DNA from: JAAYGT01 sp050252075
GTDB taxonomy: Bacteria > Pseudomonadota > Gammaproteobacteria > Burkholderiales > Burkholderiaceae_B
Length of the DNA stretch: 21,872 nt
Reading direction: 5' to 3'
Assembly: GCA_050252075.1 (NCBI GenBank)
Contig: JBFWLP010000058.1
Coordinates: forward strand, 1-21,872
The translations under genes were made by a program, and so were the position numbers. Shown here piece after piece: positions 1-6,822 of the stretch (position 1 is the stretch's first letter; the number at the start of each line of letters is the position of its first letter). The notes under the pieces were generated by a model that was given only the letters and a program-made list of their open reading frames with translations, was not told the DNA's origin and did no database searches.

Positions 1-58
1 GCATGGCCATGACAAATTCCATTACTTGCGTCACGCGGGCGTGTCGCTTCTGTTTCAT
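1..58 (-). CDS. 5' end of an unidentified minus-strand gene (partial)
   Basis: Reading the minus strand from 58, an ATG opens a frame with no stop to the window edge (19 codons, starting MKQKRHARV and running through TQVMEFVMAM). A good Shine-Dalgarno (GAGGA) lies about 8 bases upstream of the ATG, at roughly 66-70. The N-terminus is basic and then turns hydrophobic, as at the beginning of a signal peptide or a membrane segment. The product cannot be recognised from so little sequence. The start is supported by the ribosome binding site alone. Confidence 0.45.
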   Translation of the reverse strand, partial: MKQKRHARVTQVMEFVMAM

Positions 59-227
59 TGCGGTTCCTCTTCCCGGGGGCCGCCGGTAGATCGACGGCGC
101 TGCGCTCCCCTTCTTTGCCGTGATGTTCACACGGCGCGGACATGGTCAAAAGGAGGGGATGTTACCGGAATGCGCGTTTGTTTATGCGATTTTTTAGTAG
201 AAAGAACATAACATAGAGTTTTAAGTT
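59..227. other. Non-coding leader region with a GC-rich hairpin
   Basis: This stretch separates the minus-strand gene starting at 58 from the end of the methionine-related operon. It contains a GC-rich stem (CGCCG at 81-85 with CGGCG at 95-99, enclosed by GGGG 76-79 and CCCC 107-110) just upstream of the ribosome binding site of the minus-strand gene. That could be a structured 5' leader. I do not recognise a named riboswitch. A plus-strand frame covering 26-211 has no ribosome binding site and no family resemblance, and I do not regard it as a gene. Confidence 0.3.
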
Positions 228-233
228 ATGTTC
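204..233. terminator. 9-bp inverted repeat, possible terminator or operator
   Basis: GAACATAAC (204-212) and GTTATGTTC (225-233) form a perfect 9-bp inverted repeat around a 12-base AT-rich centre. It lies downstream of the minus-strand reductase gene that ends at 288. On that strand it is followed by a broken T-tract (TTCTTTCTAC), so it may terminate the methionine operon. It could equally be a regulator-binding dyad in the promoter of the minus-strand gene starting at 58. The sequence does not decide between these. Confidence 0.4.
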
Positions 234-287
234 AGTGGTCGCCTTCAGCGTTGCGATCCTGCATCATGCCGGCCCGATCGGGAGCGG

Positions 288-785
288 TTAGGCCGCGGGG
301 TTCAGGCTGTCCAGGAAGACGCGGCACAAGGCTTCCATGCCTTGCCTGTCGTCGTTGTCGAACCGGTGGGTGACGAAACTGTCGCAGTCCCACACGCCCA
401 GCAAGGTGCCGTCGGCCCGGAACAGCGGCACCACGATCTCGGATTGCGAGGCGGCATCGCAGGCAATATGGCCGGGAAACTGATTGACGTCGGCAACGAC
501 TTGCGTGGCGCGGGTTTGCGCGGCCGTGCCACAGACGCCGGCCCCCAGGGGAATGCGTACGCAGGCCGGTTTACCCTGGAAGGGCCCGACCACCAGCTCT
601 TTGCCGTCGAAAAGGTAAAAGCCCGCCCAGTTCAGCTGGCCAAGGCTGTGAAACACCAGGGCACTGAAATTGGCGGCATTGGCAACAAGATTGTGCTCGC
701 CGGCCAGCAGGGCGCGGGCCTGGTCGGCCAGCTCGGCATAGTGTTCCGTTTTGCTGGCATACGTGGAGGCAGAAAGTTCAAACAT
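288..785 (-). CDS. msrC: Free methionine-R-sulfoxide reductase (GAF-domain fRMsr)
   Basis: 165 residues, the usual length for single-GAF-domain fRMsr (E. coli YebR/MsrC type). These cytosolic enzymes reduce free methionine-(R)-sulfoxide to methionine with thioredoxin. The family signature is clear: NWAGFY near 52-57, then the three conserved cysteines Cys75 (GKPACVRIP), Cys85 (GVCGTAA) and Cys109 (GHIACDAAS). In the E. coli enzyme the corresponding cysteines form the catalytic and resolving set. The SEIVVPL and GVWDCDS strands of the GAF fold follow. The gene begins 13 bases after the stop of the upstream transsulfuration gene on the same strand, so the two are probably co-transcribed as a methionine-related pair. 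No strong ribosome binding site precedes the ATG, which suggests translational coupling. Confidence 0.93.
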   Translation of the reverse strand: MFELSASTYASKTEHYAELADQARALLAGEHNLVANAANFSALVFHSLGQLNWAGFYLFDGKELVVGPFQGKPACVRIPLGAGVCGTAAQTRATQVVADVNQFPGHIACDAASQSEIVVPLFRADGTLLGVWDCDSFVTHRFDNDDRQGMEALCRVFLDSLNPAA

Positions 786-798
786 AAGAAGGGTGTGC

Positions 799-1944
799 TC
801 AGTGAAGGTGGGCCAATCCGTTGTTCAGGTCGTCGATCAGGTCGTCGGGGTGTTCCAGCCCCACGGACACCCGCAGAAGGTTGGCCGGTGTCTTGCTGTG
901 CGGCCCTTCGATGGACGCCCGGTGTTCAATAAGGCTTTCCACGCCGCCCAGGCTGGTTGCCCGCGTGAACAGCTGCAGGTTTTCGAGCAAATGCATGGCG
1001 GTGGCCTGATCACCCTTGATCTGAAAAGACAGCATACCGCCGAAACCAAGCATTTGCCTGCGCGCCAGCGCGTGGTACGGGCTGGATTCCAGGCCCGGGT
1101 AATGGACGGTATCGACCGCGGGGTGTTCATGAAGAAAGCGCGCCACTGCAAGGGCGTGTTCCGCATGGGCGCGCATGCGGTAGGCCAGCGTGGGCAGGCT
1201 GCGCTGAAGCAGCCAGCAATCGAAGGGTGAAGGAACGGCGCCGCCCAGGATCTGGGTGGTGCGTACTTGTTCAAAGAAGGCACACGGTTCGCGTGTAATG
1301 ACCACACCGCTCAGAACGTCGCTGTGGCCGCCGATATATTTTGTGGTGGCGTGCACCACCAGATCGCAGCCCAGCGCAAGCGGTTGTTGCATGATGGGGC
1401 TGGCGAACGTGTTGTCGGCCACGGCCAGGGCCTTGTTGCGATGGGCAATGTCGGCCAGTGCGCCGATATCGACACACTGAATGAGCGGGTTCGACGGGGT
1501 TTCGATCCAGATCAGGCGGGTGGACGGCTGCACCGCCTGCCGGACGGCCTGAAGATCGGTCATATCGACAAAACAGGCGGTAAGCCCCCAGCGCTGGAAA
1601 AGGTCGACCAGCTGGCGGGCCGTGCCGTGGTAGATGTCGGCCGGCGCGATGACATGGTCGCCCGGCTGCAATGAGCCGAAAACGGCGGAAATCGCCGCCA
1701 GCCCGGAACTGAAGGCGGCGGCTTCGACACCGCCTTCCAGTGCGGCCAGCGCGGTTTCCAGGCTGTGCCGGTTCGGGTTGCCCATGCGTGAATACACATA
1801 GCCCTTGCTGTAGCCGCCGTCGGCATCGCGCTCGAAGGTGGTAGACAAATGAAGCGGCGGGGTAATGGCGCCGGTCGCCGGATCAGGCGCGCGGCCTGCA
1901 TGAATGGCCTGCGTTTCGATGCGATGTTTGGATGGCTGGGGCAT
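799..1944 (-). CDS. PLP-dependent transsulfuration enzyme (cystathionine gamma-synthase/lyase family)
   Basis: 381 residues of a Cys/Met-metabolism PLP enzyme (aspartate aminotransferase fold type I). Visible hallmarks are the YSRMGNP element at 51-57 (the Tyr and Arg contact the PLP phosphate of the neighbouring subunit), SSGLAAI at 79-85, the DIYHGT segment with Tyr105 stacking on PLP, Asp177 in VADNTFASP, and the PLP Schiff-base lysine Lys202 in HATTKYIGGHSD. The C-terminal SLGGVESLIEHRAS substrate-binding segment is present. Cystathionine gamma-synthase, gamma-lyase, beta-lyase (MetC) and O-acylhomoserine sulfhydrylase share these features, so the exact reaction is not settled. Its operon partner, a free-methionine sulfoxide reductase, points to methionine or cysteine metabolism. 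It is divergent from the TonB receptor gene, with about 100 bases between the starts. Confidence 0.9.
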   Translation of the reverse strand: MPQPSKHRIETQAIHAGRAPDPATGAITPPLHLSTTFERDADGGYSKGYVYSRMGNPNRHSLETALAALEGGVEAAAFSSGLAAISAVFGSLQPGDHVIAPADIYHGTARQLVDLFQRWGLTACFVDMTDLQAVRQAVQPSTRLIWIETPSNPLIQCVDIGALADIAHRNKALAVADNTFASPIMQQPLALGCDLVVHATTKYIGGHSDVLSGVVITREPCAFFEQVRTTQILGGAVPSPFDCWLLQRSLPTLAYRMRAHAEHALAVARFLHEHPAVDTVHYPGLESSPYHALARRQMLGFGGMLSFQIKGDQATAMHLLENLQLFTRATSLGGVESLIEHRASIEGPHSKTPANLLRVSVGLEHPDDLIDDLNNGLAHLH

Positions 1945-1974
1945 GGTGGTACGCCGTTGGGCAATGTGTGTTCA

Positions 1975-2002
1975 TTGCATTGTAAGATAATTTAATTATA
2001 GA
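1975..2002 (+). promoter_or_regulatory. Putative sigma-70 promoter of the TonB receptor gene
   Basis: TTGCAT (1975-1980) and TATAGA (1997-2002) are separated by 16 bases in an AT-rich stretch upstream of the receptor. The -10 end touches the Fur-box-like sequence at 2002-2020, which would let a repressor cover the start site. Confidence 0.4.
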
Positions 2003-2020
2003 ATGCGAATCGTTATTATT
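2002..2020. promoter_or_regulatory. Fur-box-like operator
   Basis: The minus-strand reading of these 19 bases (AATAATAACGATTCGCATT) resembles betaproteobacterial Fur sites. It matches the 19-bp consensus GATAATGATAATCATTATC at 10 positions, strongest in the left AATAAT half. It overlaps the putative -10/+1 region of the TonB receptor gene, where iron-dependent repression would be expected. The match is partial, so this is a plausible rather than proven Fur site. Confidence 0.5.
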
Positions 2021-2050
2021 GTCGTTTAATTTATTTTGGGGGAAATTGCT

Positions 2051-4018
2051 TTGTATCCGTATCACAGGGGAGTCGCCGGCGCCGTCCATGCCGCATTGGG
2101 AATGATGCTGGTCGCCGGCGCACAGGCGCAGTCCGGCGGCACGTCGTCGTCGGACACCGCATCGGTGACGACGATGCGAACTGTGGTTGTCACGGCCTCG
2201 GGGTTTGAACAGGACATTCGGCAAGCGCCGGCTTCCATATCGGTGATCCCGCGCGAGCAGCTGGAAAAGGGCGCCTACCGTGACTTGACCGATGCCCTGC
2301 GCGATGTGCCCGGTGTGATCACAACGCCGTCTGACAACAATACCGTGGATATCTCCCTGCGCGGAATGTCGGCCAACTACACGTTGATTCTGGTGGACGG
2401 TAAACGCTTGTCCACCCGCGAAACCCAAACCAACGGCAGCACAGGCACGGATCAGAGCTGGATTCCTCCGTTAAGCGCCATCGAGCGTATCGAGGTGGTT
2501 CGCGGCCCGATGTCGTCGCTGTACGGATCCGACGCTATTGGCGGCGTCATTAATATCATTACGCGCCAGATTCCTTCGCAATGGACGGGCACGGTGCGTA
2601 TGGACACCACGATCCAGGAAAACCGCGATTCGGGTGATATTTTCAATTCAACCTTCTATCTGGCTGGCCCGATTCAGGACGACAAGCTGGGGCTGAGCAT
2701 TCAGGGGGTGGTGAACCATCGGGGCGAGGACAACATTTCCAACGGCTACAACCGCCATCAGAACAAATCAGTGTCGGCCAAGCTGGCGTTTTCGCCCAAC
2801 AAGAATCACCGCGTCACGCTCGAGAGCGGCATGGCACGGCAAAACTATCGCTCCACGCCGGGCAAGACGCTGGAGCCGGGCGAGGAGCTCAGCGATCGCG
2901 ACTTTCATCGTGATTTCGCGTCGCTAACCCATCAGGGAACGTGGAGTATCGGCCGTTCGAACACCAGTTTGCAATACGACTCGGTAAAGAATGTATCGCG
3001 CGACATGACCATCCGCACCACCGAGCTGGATTCCAGCCTGGTGGCTCCGCTGGGCGATAACCACATCACCACGTTTGGCGTGTATCTGAACAAGCAAGAC
3101 CTGAAAGACACGACCACCAACCGGCTGTCCGACACCAGTGCGGCGGACCGCACCCTTTACGCCCTGTACGGGGAAAACGAATGGTCGATTACCGATACGT
3201 TTTCGTTGACGACGGGGTTGCGGTACGACCATGACAGCCAGGCCGGTGGCAACTGGAGCCCGCGCGTATATGGTGTGTGGGACGTCAGCCAGAACTGGAC
3301 GGTCAAGGGCGGCGTGTCAACGGGCTTCCGGGCGCCGTCGATGCGGCAAACCATTCCCGATTGGGGAGCGGTGAGCCGGGGCGGCAATATGTATGGCAAC
3401 CCCGATCTGAAACCGGAGAAATCGGTCAATACAGAGTTGGGCGTGGTGTATGCCACGCCCGACGGGTTCATGTCATCGTTCACAGTATTTCACAACCGCT
3501 TCACCGACAAGATTACGCGGGTGGCGTGCCCCGACTGCGGGCCCCCGAACGCGTGGGGCCGTTCGCCGACCACCTATGTGAACGTTGACGACGCGATTAC
3601 GCAGGGGGTGGAGTGGTCGCTGACCATGCCGGTCAGCAAAACCGTGGATCTGTCGTCGTCGTACACCTATACCTATTCGGAGCAGAAAAGCGGCGCCTAT
3701 GCCGGTAGCCCCTTGAATCAGTTACCCCGGCATTTATTCCATGCGGCGGTGAACTGGTATCCTGCCGACGCCGTAACCGGTTGGGTAAAACTGACCTACC
3801 GGGGCAAGGAAAGCGACCCGACTACCGGCCCTTCGTCTGATTCCACCGTTGCGCCGTCGTCGACTTTTGTGGATCTGGGCGGTTCCTACAACCCCACAAA
3901 AAACCTTACCTTATACGCCGGTATTTACAACCTGTTCGACAAAACCGTTCGCTACGACGATTACGGCTATGTGGCCGACGGGCGTCGCTACTGGTTAGGC
4001 TTGCAGTACCAGTATTGA
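2051..4018 (+). CDS. TonB-dependent outer-membrane receptor (siderophore/FepA-IrgA-like)
   Basis: About 655 residues, normal for a TonB-dependent siderophore receptor. A signal peptide ends near AQAQ (24-27), the TonB-box-like TVVVTA is at 44-49, the plug domain runs to about 175 (LRDVPGV, LILVDGKR, IEVVRGPMSSLYGSDAIGGVIN), and a 22-strand barrel follows with the motifs GFRAPS, NPDLKPEKS and a C-terminal aromatic residue (QYQY). Two close cysteines (Cys493, Cys496) lie in what should be an extracellular loop. I chose TTG at 2051 because GGGGGA (2038-2043) sits 7 bases upstream. An in-frame TTG at 2036 would add five residues but lacks a binding site. No ATG gives a full signal peptide. The Fur-like site upstream suggests iron-repressed expression and a ferric siderophore ligand. 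The stop lies only 3 bases from the convergent MerR gene. Confidence 0.92.
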   Translation: MYPYHRGVAGAVHAALGMMLVAGAQAQSGGTSSSDTASVTTMRTVVVTASGFEQDIRQAPASISVIPREQLEKGAYRDLTDALRDVPGVITTPSDNNTVDISLRGMSANYTLILVDGKRLSTRETQTNGSTGTDQSWIPPLSAIERIEVVRGPMSSLYGSDAIGGVINIITRQIPSQWTGTVRMDTTIQENRDSGDIFNSTFYLAGPIQDDKLGLSIQGVVNHRGEDNISNGYNRHQNKSVSAKLAFSPNKNHRVTLESGMARQNYRSTPGKTLEPGEELSDRDFHRDFASLTHQGTWSIGRSNTSLQYDSVKNVSRDMTIRTTELDSSLVAPLGDNHITTFGVYLNKQDLKDTTTNRLSDTSAADRTLYALYGENEWSITDTFSLTTGLRYDHDSQAGGNWSPRVYGVWDVSQNWTVKGGVSTGFRAPSMRQTIPDWGAVSRGGNMYGNPDLKPEKSVNTELGVVYATPDGFMSSFTVFHNRFTDKITRVACPDCGPPNAWGRSPTTYVNVDDAITQGVEWSLTMPVSKTVDLSSSYTYTYSEQKSGAYAGSPLNQLPRHLFHAAVNWYPADAVTGWVKLTYRGKESDPTTGPSSDSTVAPSSTFVDLGGSYNPTKNLTLYAGIYNLFDKTVRYDDYGYVADGRRYWLGLQYQY

Positions 4019-4021
4019 TGG

Positions 4022-4474
4022 TCAGGCGCCGTGGTGGCGGTGGGTGCCGTGCACGCCGGCGGCGGTACCGCCTGACGCCAGTTCGGTGTTGGACAGGCCT
4101 TCGATAATGCCGCAAAGGGCCGCCTCGCGCCCTTCTGTGCAGCGGCGGCGAAGCTCGCGCAGCTGGTGCTCCAGCGACCGCAGCGATGCGATACGGTCGG
4201 TCACATGGCGAATATGCTCGTCGACCAGCGCGTTGACGGCCTCGCAGCTTTCACCGGGGGCGGCCTGCAAGGCCAGCAGCCGGCGAATTTCCTCGAGGCT
4301 CATGTCCAGCGTGCGGCAATTATGGATAAAGCGCGCGTGCTGAAGGTGGCGCGGGCCGTACAGGCGGTAGTTGCCCTGGCTGCGCTGCGGTTCGGGCAGC
4401 AAGCCCTCCTTTTCCCAGAACCGCAAGGTTTCCACCGGGCAACCCACTTGCCGGGCAAGATCACCGATTTTCAT
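4022..4474 (-). CDS. cadR: CadR-type MerR family metal-responsive regulator
   Basis: 150 residues. The N-terminal winged helix (MKIGDLARQVGCPVETLRFWEKEGLLPEP) is followed by the MerR linker (NYRLYG) and a long dimerisation helix (LRSLEHQLRELRRRC). The metal-site cysteines Cys77, Cys112 and Cys121 match the CadR/PbrR pattern (77, 112 and 119 in P. putida CadR as I recall it). A His-rich tail (HGTHRHH) resembles the second metal site of CadR. This regulator binds the divergent promoter as a dimer and activates the ATPase gene when Cd(II), and possibly Zn or Pb, is bound. The frame extends upstream to 4534, but that start would place coding sequence across the operator, so the ATG at 4474 is used. 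Pb specificity (PbrR) is the main alternative. Confidence 0.9.
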   Translation of the reverse strand: MKIGDLARQVGCPVETLRFWEKEGLLPEPQRSQGNYRLYGPRHLQHARFIHNCRTLDMSLEEIRRLLALQAAPGESCEAVNALVDEHIRHVTDRIASLRSLEHQLRELRRRCTEGREAALCGIIEGLSNTELASGGTAAGVHGTHRHHGA

Positions 4475-4494
4475 CAACAGACTCCAGCAATGCT

Positions 4495-4525
4495 TTGACT
4501 CTATAGTAACTTCAGGGTTCATACT
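4495..4525 (+). promoter_or_regulatory. MerR-type divergent operator-promoter (19-bp spacer)
   Basis: TTGACT (-35, 4495-4500) and CATACT (-10, 4520-4525) are separated by 19 bases, the over-long spacing that MerR-family activators correct by untwisting DNA. The spacer holds the imperfect dyad ACTCTATAGTAACTTCAGGGT (4498-4518), which closely matches the CadR/PbrR operator as I know it. It drives the P-type ATPase gene. The regulator gene begins 20 bases away on the other strand and is probably autoregulated from the same site. Confidence 0.92.
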
Positions 4526-4551
4526 GTACAACAATTGATCAGGAGAACCTT

Positions 4552-6474
4552 ATGTCGTCATGTTGTCAGTCGGAATGTTCCACCGCCGTCGCCCGGTCAG
4601 GCGGCGTGCCGTGGGCTCTTGTGGTGTCGGGTGTTGCCGCTGTCGGCGCCGAGGCGCTGGACTATACCGGGTGGGGGGAGCCCGCCTGGGTGATGGTGTG
4701 CGCCATGATCGCCATTCTGGCCACCGGTTTGCCGGTCTACAGAAACGGATGGGTCGCCATCCGTCGCGGTGATCTGTCGATCAATGCCTTGATGAGTCTT
4801 GCCGTAACGGGGGCTGTGCTGATCGGGCACTGGCCCGAAGCGGCGATGGTCATGTTTCTGTTCGCCCTGGCGGAAAGGATCGAAGCCAAATCGCTGGGCC
4901 GCGCCCGCGATGCCATTCACGGCTTGCTGCAGTTGGCGCCGGAAACCGTCATGGTGCGACAGCCCGACGCTAGCTGGCAGGAACGTAGCGTGACGACAGT
5001 GGCTGTGGGGGATATCGTGCGTGCGCGTCCGGGCGAGCGTATTGGCCTGGACGGCAAGGTGGTCGACGGTTATTCGGCCGTGAATCAGGCGCCCATCACC
5101 GGCGAGAGCCTGCCCGTGGAAAAGGCCGTGGGCGATACCGTATTTGCCGGCACAATCAACGGTTTCGGGGGGCTGGAGTACCGTGTCACGGCGGGCGCAC
5201 AGCACACCACGCTGGCGCGCATTATTCATGCCGTGGAACAGGCACAGCGGGTGCGTGCGCCCACGCAGCGCGTGATTGACGCATTTGCGCGCGTGTATAC
5301 ACCGGTGGTGCTGGTGCTGGCGCTGCTGGTGGCCGTCATTCCGCCGTTGTTCATGCAATGGCTGTGGCTCGACGCGGTGTACCGCGCCTTGGTTCTGCTG
5401 GTGATCGCCTGCCCTTGTGCGCTGGTGATCTCGACGCCGGTAACGATCATGAGCGGGCTGACGGCCGCCGCCCGTATGGGCATTCTGGTCAAGGGGGGCG
5501 CCTTTCTGGAGGCCGGACGGCACATGAAGGTACTGGCGCTGGATAAAACCGGCACCTTGACGCACGGCATGCCACAGCAAACCGATGTACGGCAGTTGAC
5601 CGACGCCGATGCCGCTCAGGTGCGGCGTCTGGCCGTGAGCCTGGCGCAACGCTCCGATCACCCCGTGTCGCAGGCGTTGGTACGGGCCTACGATGGCCCC
5701 CTCGATGCTGTGGCGGCCTTTCAGGCGATTCCCGGGCAGGGTGTGCAAGGCACAATTGGCTCCGTGCCGTATCGGCTGGGCAACCATCGCCTCATCCATG
5801 CATCAGGGCTGTGCTCGCCCGGGCTGGAAGAGGTGTTTGTTGCGCTTGAAAAACAGGGTAAGAGTGTGGTGGCTTTCAGCAACGACACACAGGTGCTGGC
5901 ATTGTTTGCGGTGGCCGATACGGTCAGGCCCCACAGCCGGGAAGCCATTGCCCAGCTTGCGGCGCTGGGTATCCGCACCATCATGCTCACCGGCGACAAC
6001 GCCCATGCCGCGCAAACCATTGCCCGCGAGGTTCAGCTGGCCGATGTGCAGGCGGGGTTGCTACCCCTGGAAAAGCGCGATGCCGTGGCATCTTTCAATG
6101 TGGCGCAGGGCAAGGTGGGCATGGTTGGAGACGGCATCAATGATGCGCCGGCATTGGCGCAGGCGGATATCGGCTTTGCCATGGGGGCGGCCGGAACCGA
6201 TACGGCGATAGAAACCGCCGATGTGGCGCTCATGGACGACGATCTGAGAAAAATTCCCCTGTTCGTGCGGCTTTCGCATGCCACCGTGCGGGTGCTCGGC
6301 CAGAACATTGCCTTGGCCGTAGGGATCAAAGCCTTGTTTCTGGTGCTGGCCGTCACCGGGCAGGCGACATTGTGGATGGCTGTGTTTGCCGATGTCGGTG
6401 CCAGCTTGCTGGTGGTAGCGAATGGCTTGCGACTGGTGCGTTTTGCTCCGCAGACTACTCCGCTTGCTGAATGA
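4552..6474 (+). CDS. cadA: Heavy-metal P1B-type ATPase (CadA/ZntA type)
   Basis: 640 residues. An inner-membrane pump that exports Cd(II), Zn(II) or Pb(II) at the cost of ATP. Visible in order: two N-terminal membrane helices, the actuator segment with ITGESLPVEK, the transmembrane metal motif Cys287-Pro-Cys289, phosphorylation motif DKTGT at 331-335, His370-Pro371 of the nucleotide-binding domain, TGDN, and the hinge GDGINDAP at 526-533. The CPC motif and the CadR-type regulator favour divalent soft metals over Cu(I). The usual N-terminal HMA domain with GMxCxxC is missing. Only a short Cys cluster (Cys4, Cys5, Cys9) remains, making the protein shorter than E. coli ZntA. AGGAGA about 7 bases upstream of the ATG fixes the start. 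The 3' end overlaps the convergent DUF488 gene by 20 bases. Confidence 0.93.
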   Translation: MSSCCQSECSTAVARSGGVPWALVVSGVAAVGAEALDYTGWGEPAWVMVCAMIAILATGLPVYRNGWVAIRRGDLSINALMSLAVTGAVLIGHWPEAAMVMFLFALAERIEAKSLGRARDAIHGLLQLAPETVMVRQPDASWQERSVTTVAVGDIVRARPGERIGLDGKVVDGYSAVNQAPITGESLPVEKAVGDTVFAGTINGFGGLEYRVTAGAQHTTLARIIHAVEQAQRVRAPTQRVIDAFARVYTPVVLVLALLVAVIPPLFMQWLWLDAVYRALVLLVIACPCALVISTPVTIMSGLTAAARMGILVKGGAFLEAGRHMKVLALDKTGTLTHGMPQQTDVRQLTDADAAQVRRLAVSLAQRSDHPVSQALVRAYDGPLDAVAAFQAIPGQGVQGTIGSVPYRLGNHRLIHASGLCSPGLEEVFVALEKQGKSVVAFSNDTQVLALFAVADTVRPHSREAIAQLAALGIRTIMLTGDNAHAAQTIAREVQLADVQAGLLPLEKRDAVASFNVAQGKVGMVGDGINDAPALAQADIGFAMGAAGTDTAIETADVALMDDDLRKIPLFVRLSHATVRVLGQNIALAVGIKALFLVLAVTGQATLWMAVFADVGASLLVVANGLRLVRFAPQTTPLAE

Positions 6475-6805
6475 ACTGCTGCAGGGCAAGGGCATGGTTG
6501 TGCTGGGTGTCTTTGGCGGCATAGAGCAGCGTTACGGTTTCCCGGCCGGACCGATCGGTAATAAGCCGAACCGTTTGGGTGTTTTGCGCCAGTTCCTGAA
6601 AGTAGCGCCGGCGGAATGCCTGCCATTTTGAGGGATCGTGGCCAAACCAGCGGCGTAGCGCCGGTGTGGGCGCCACGTCTTTCAGCCATAGGTCAATGTG
6701 GGCCTGGTCTTTCGACATTCCACGGGGCCAGAGACGGTCAACCAGAATGCGGTAGCCGTCGCCAGGCTCCGCCGGGTCGTATACGCGTTTCAGTTGAAGT
6801 GACAT
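6455..6805 (-). CDS. DUF488 family protein (YeaO-like)
   Basis: 116 residues matching the DUF488 family: VYDP near the N-terminus, then the hallmark VDRLWPRG (about 22-29), a central WFGHDPSKW segment, and a C-terminal VTLLYAAKDTQHNHA. The function of the family is not established. The start is the internal ATG at 6805. The frame continues upstream to 7105, but that part is the antisense of the methyltransferase gene and shows no family resemblance. It lies 17 bases behind the methyltransferase gene on the same strand and may be its operon partner. No clear ribosome binding site precedes the ATG. Confidence 0.88.
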   Translation of the reverse strand: MSLQLKRVYDPAEPGDGYRILVDRLWPRGMSKDQAHIDLWLKDVAPTPALRRWFGHDPSKWQAFRRRYFQELAQNTQTVRLITDRSGRETVTLLYAAKDTQHNHALALQQFIQQAE

Positions 6806-6822
6806 GGCACGGGCGGGGGGAA

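Noticed and set aside
155..197. Short plus-strand leader peptide after AGGAGG at 151-156
   Set aside because: The ATG at 159 is only 2 bases from the Shine-Dalgarno, the next ATG is 13 away, and no plus-strand gene follows to be regulated.
228..932. Plus-strand open frame (234 codons) opposite the sulfoxide reductase
   Set aside because: The minus strand encodes an intact fRMsr with all three cysteines. The plus-strand product has no motif.
4475..4534. Upstream start for the MerR regulator adding 20 residues
   Set aside because: It would begin inside the divergent operator-promoter. The family N-terminus MKIGDLA begins at 4474.
4597..5799. Long minus-strand open frame (about 400 codons) inside the ATPase gene
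   Set aside because: It is antisense to a clearly identified P-type ATPase, its product is rich in His, Gln and Arg with no family motif, and GC-rich coding DNA commonly gives such shadows.
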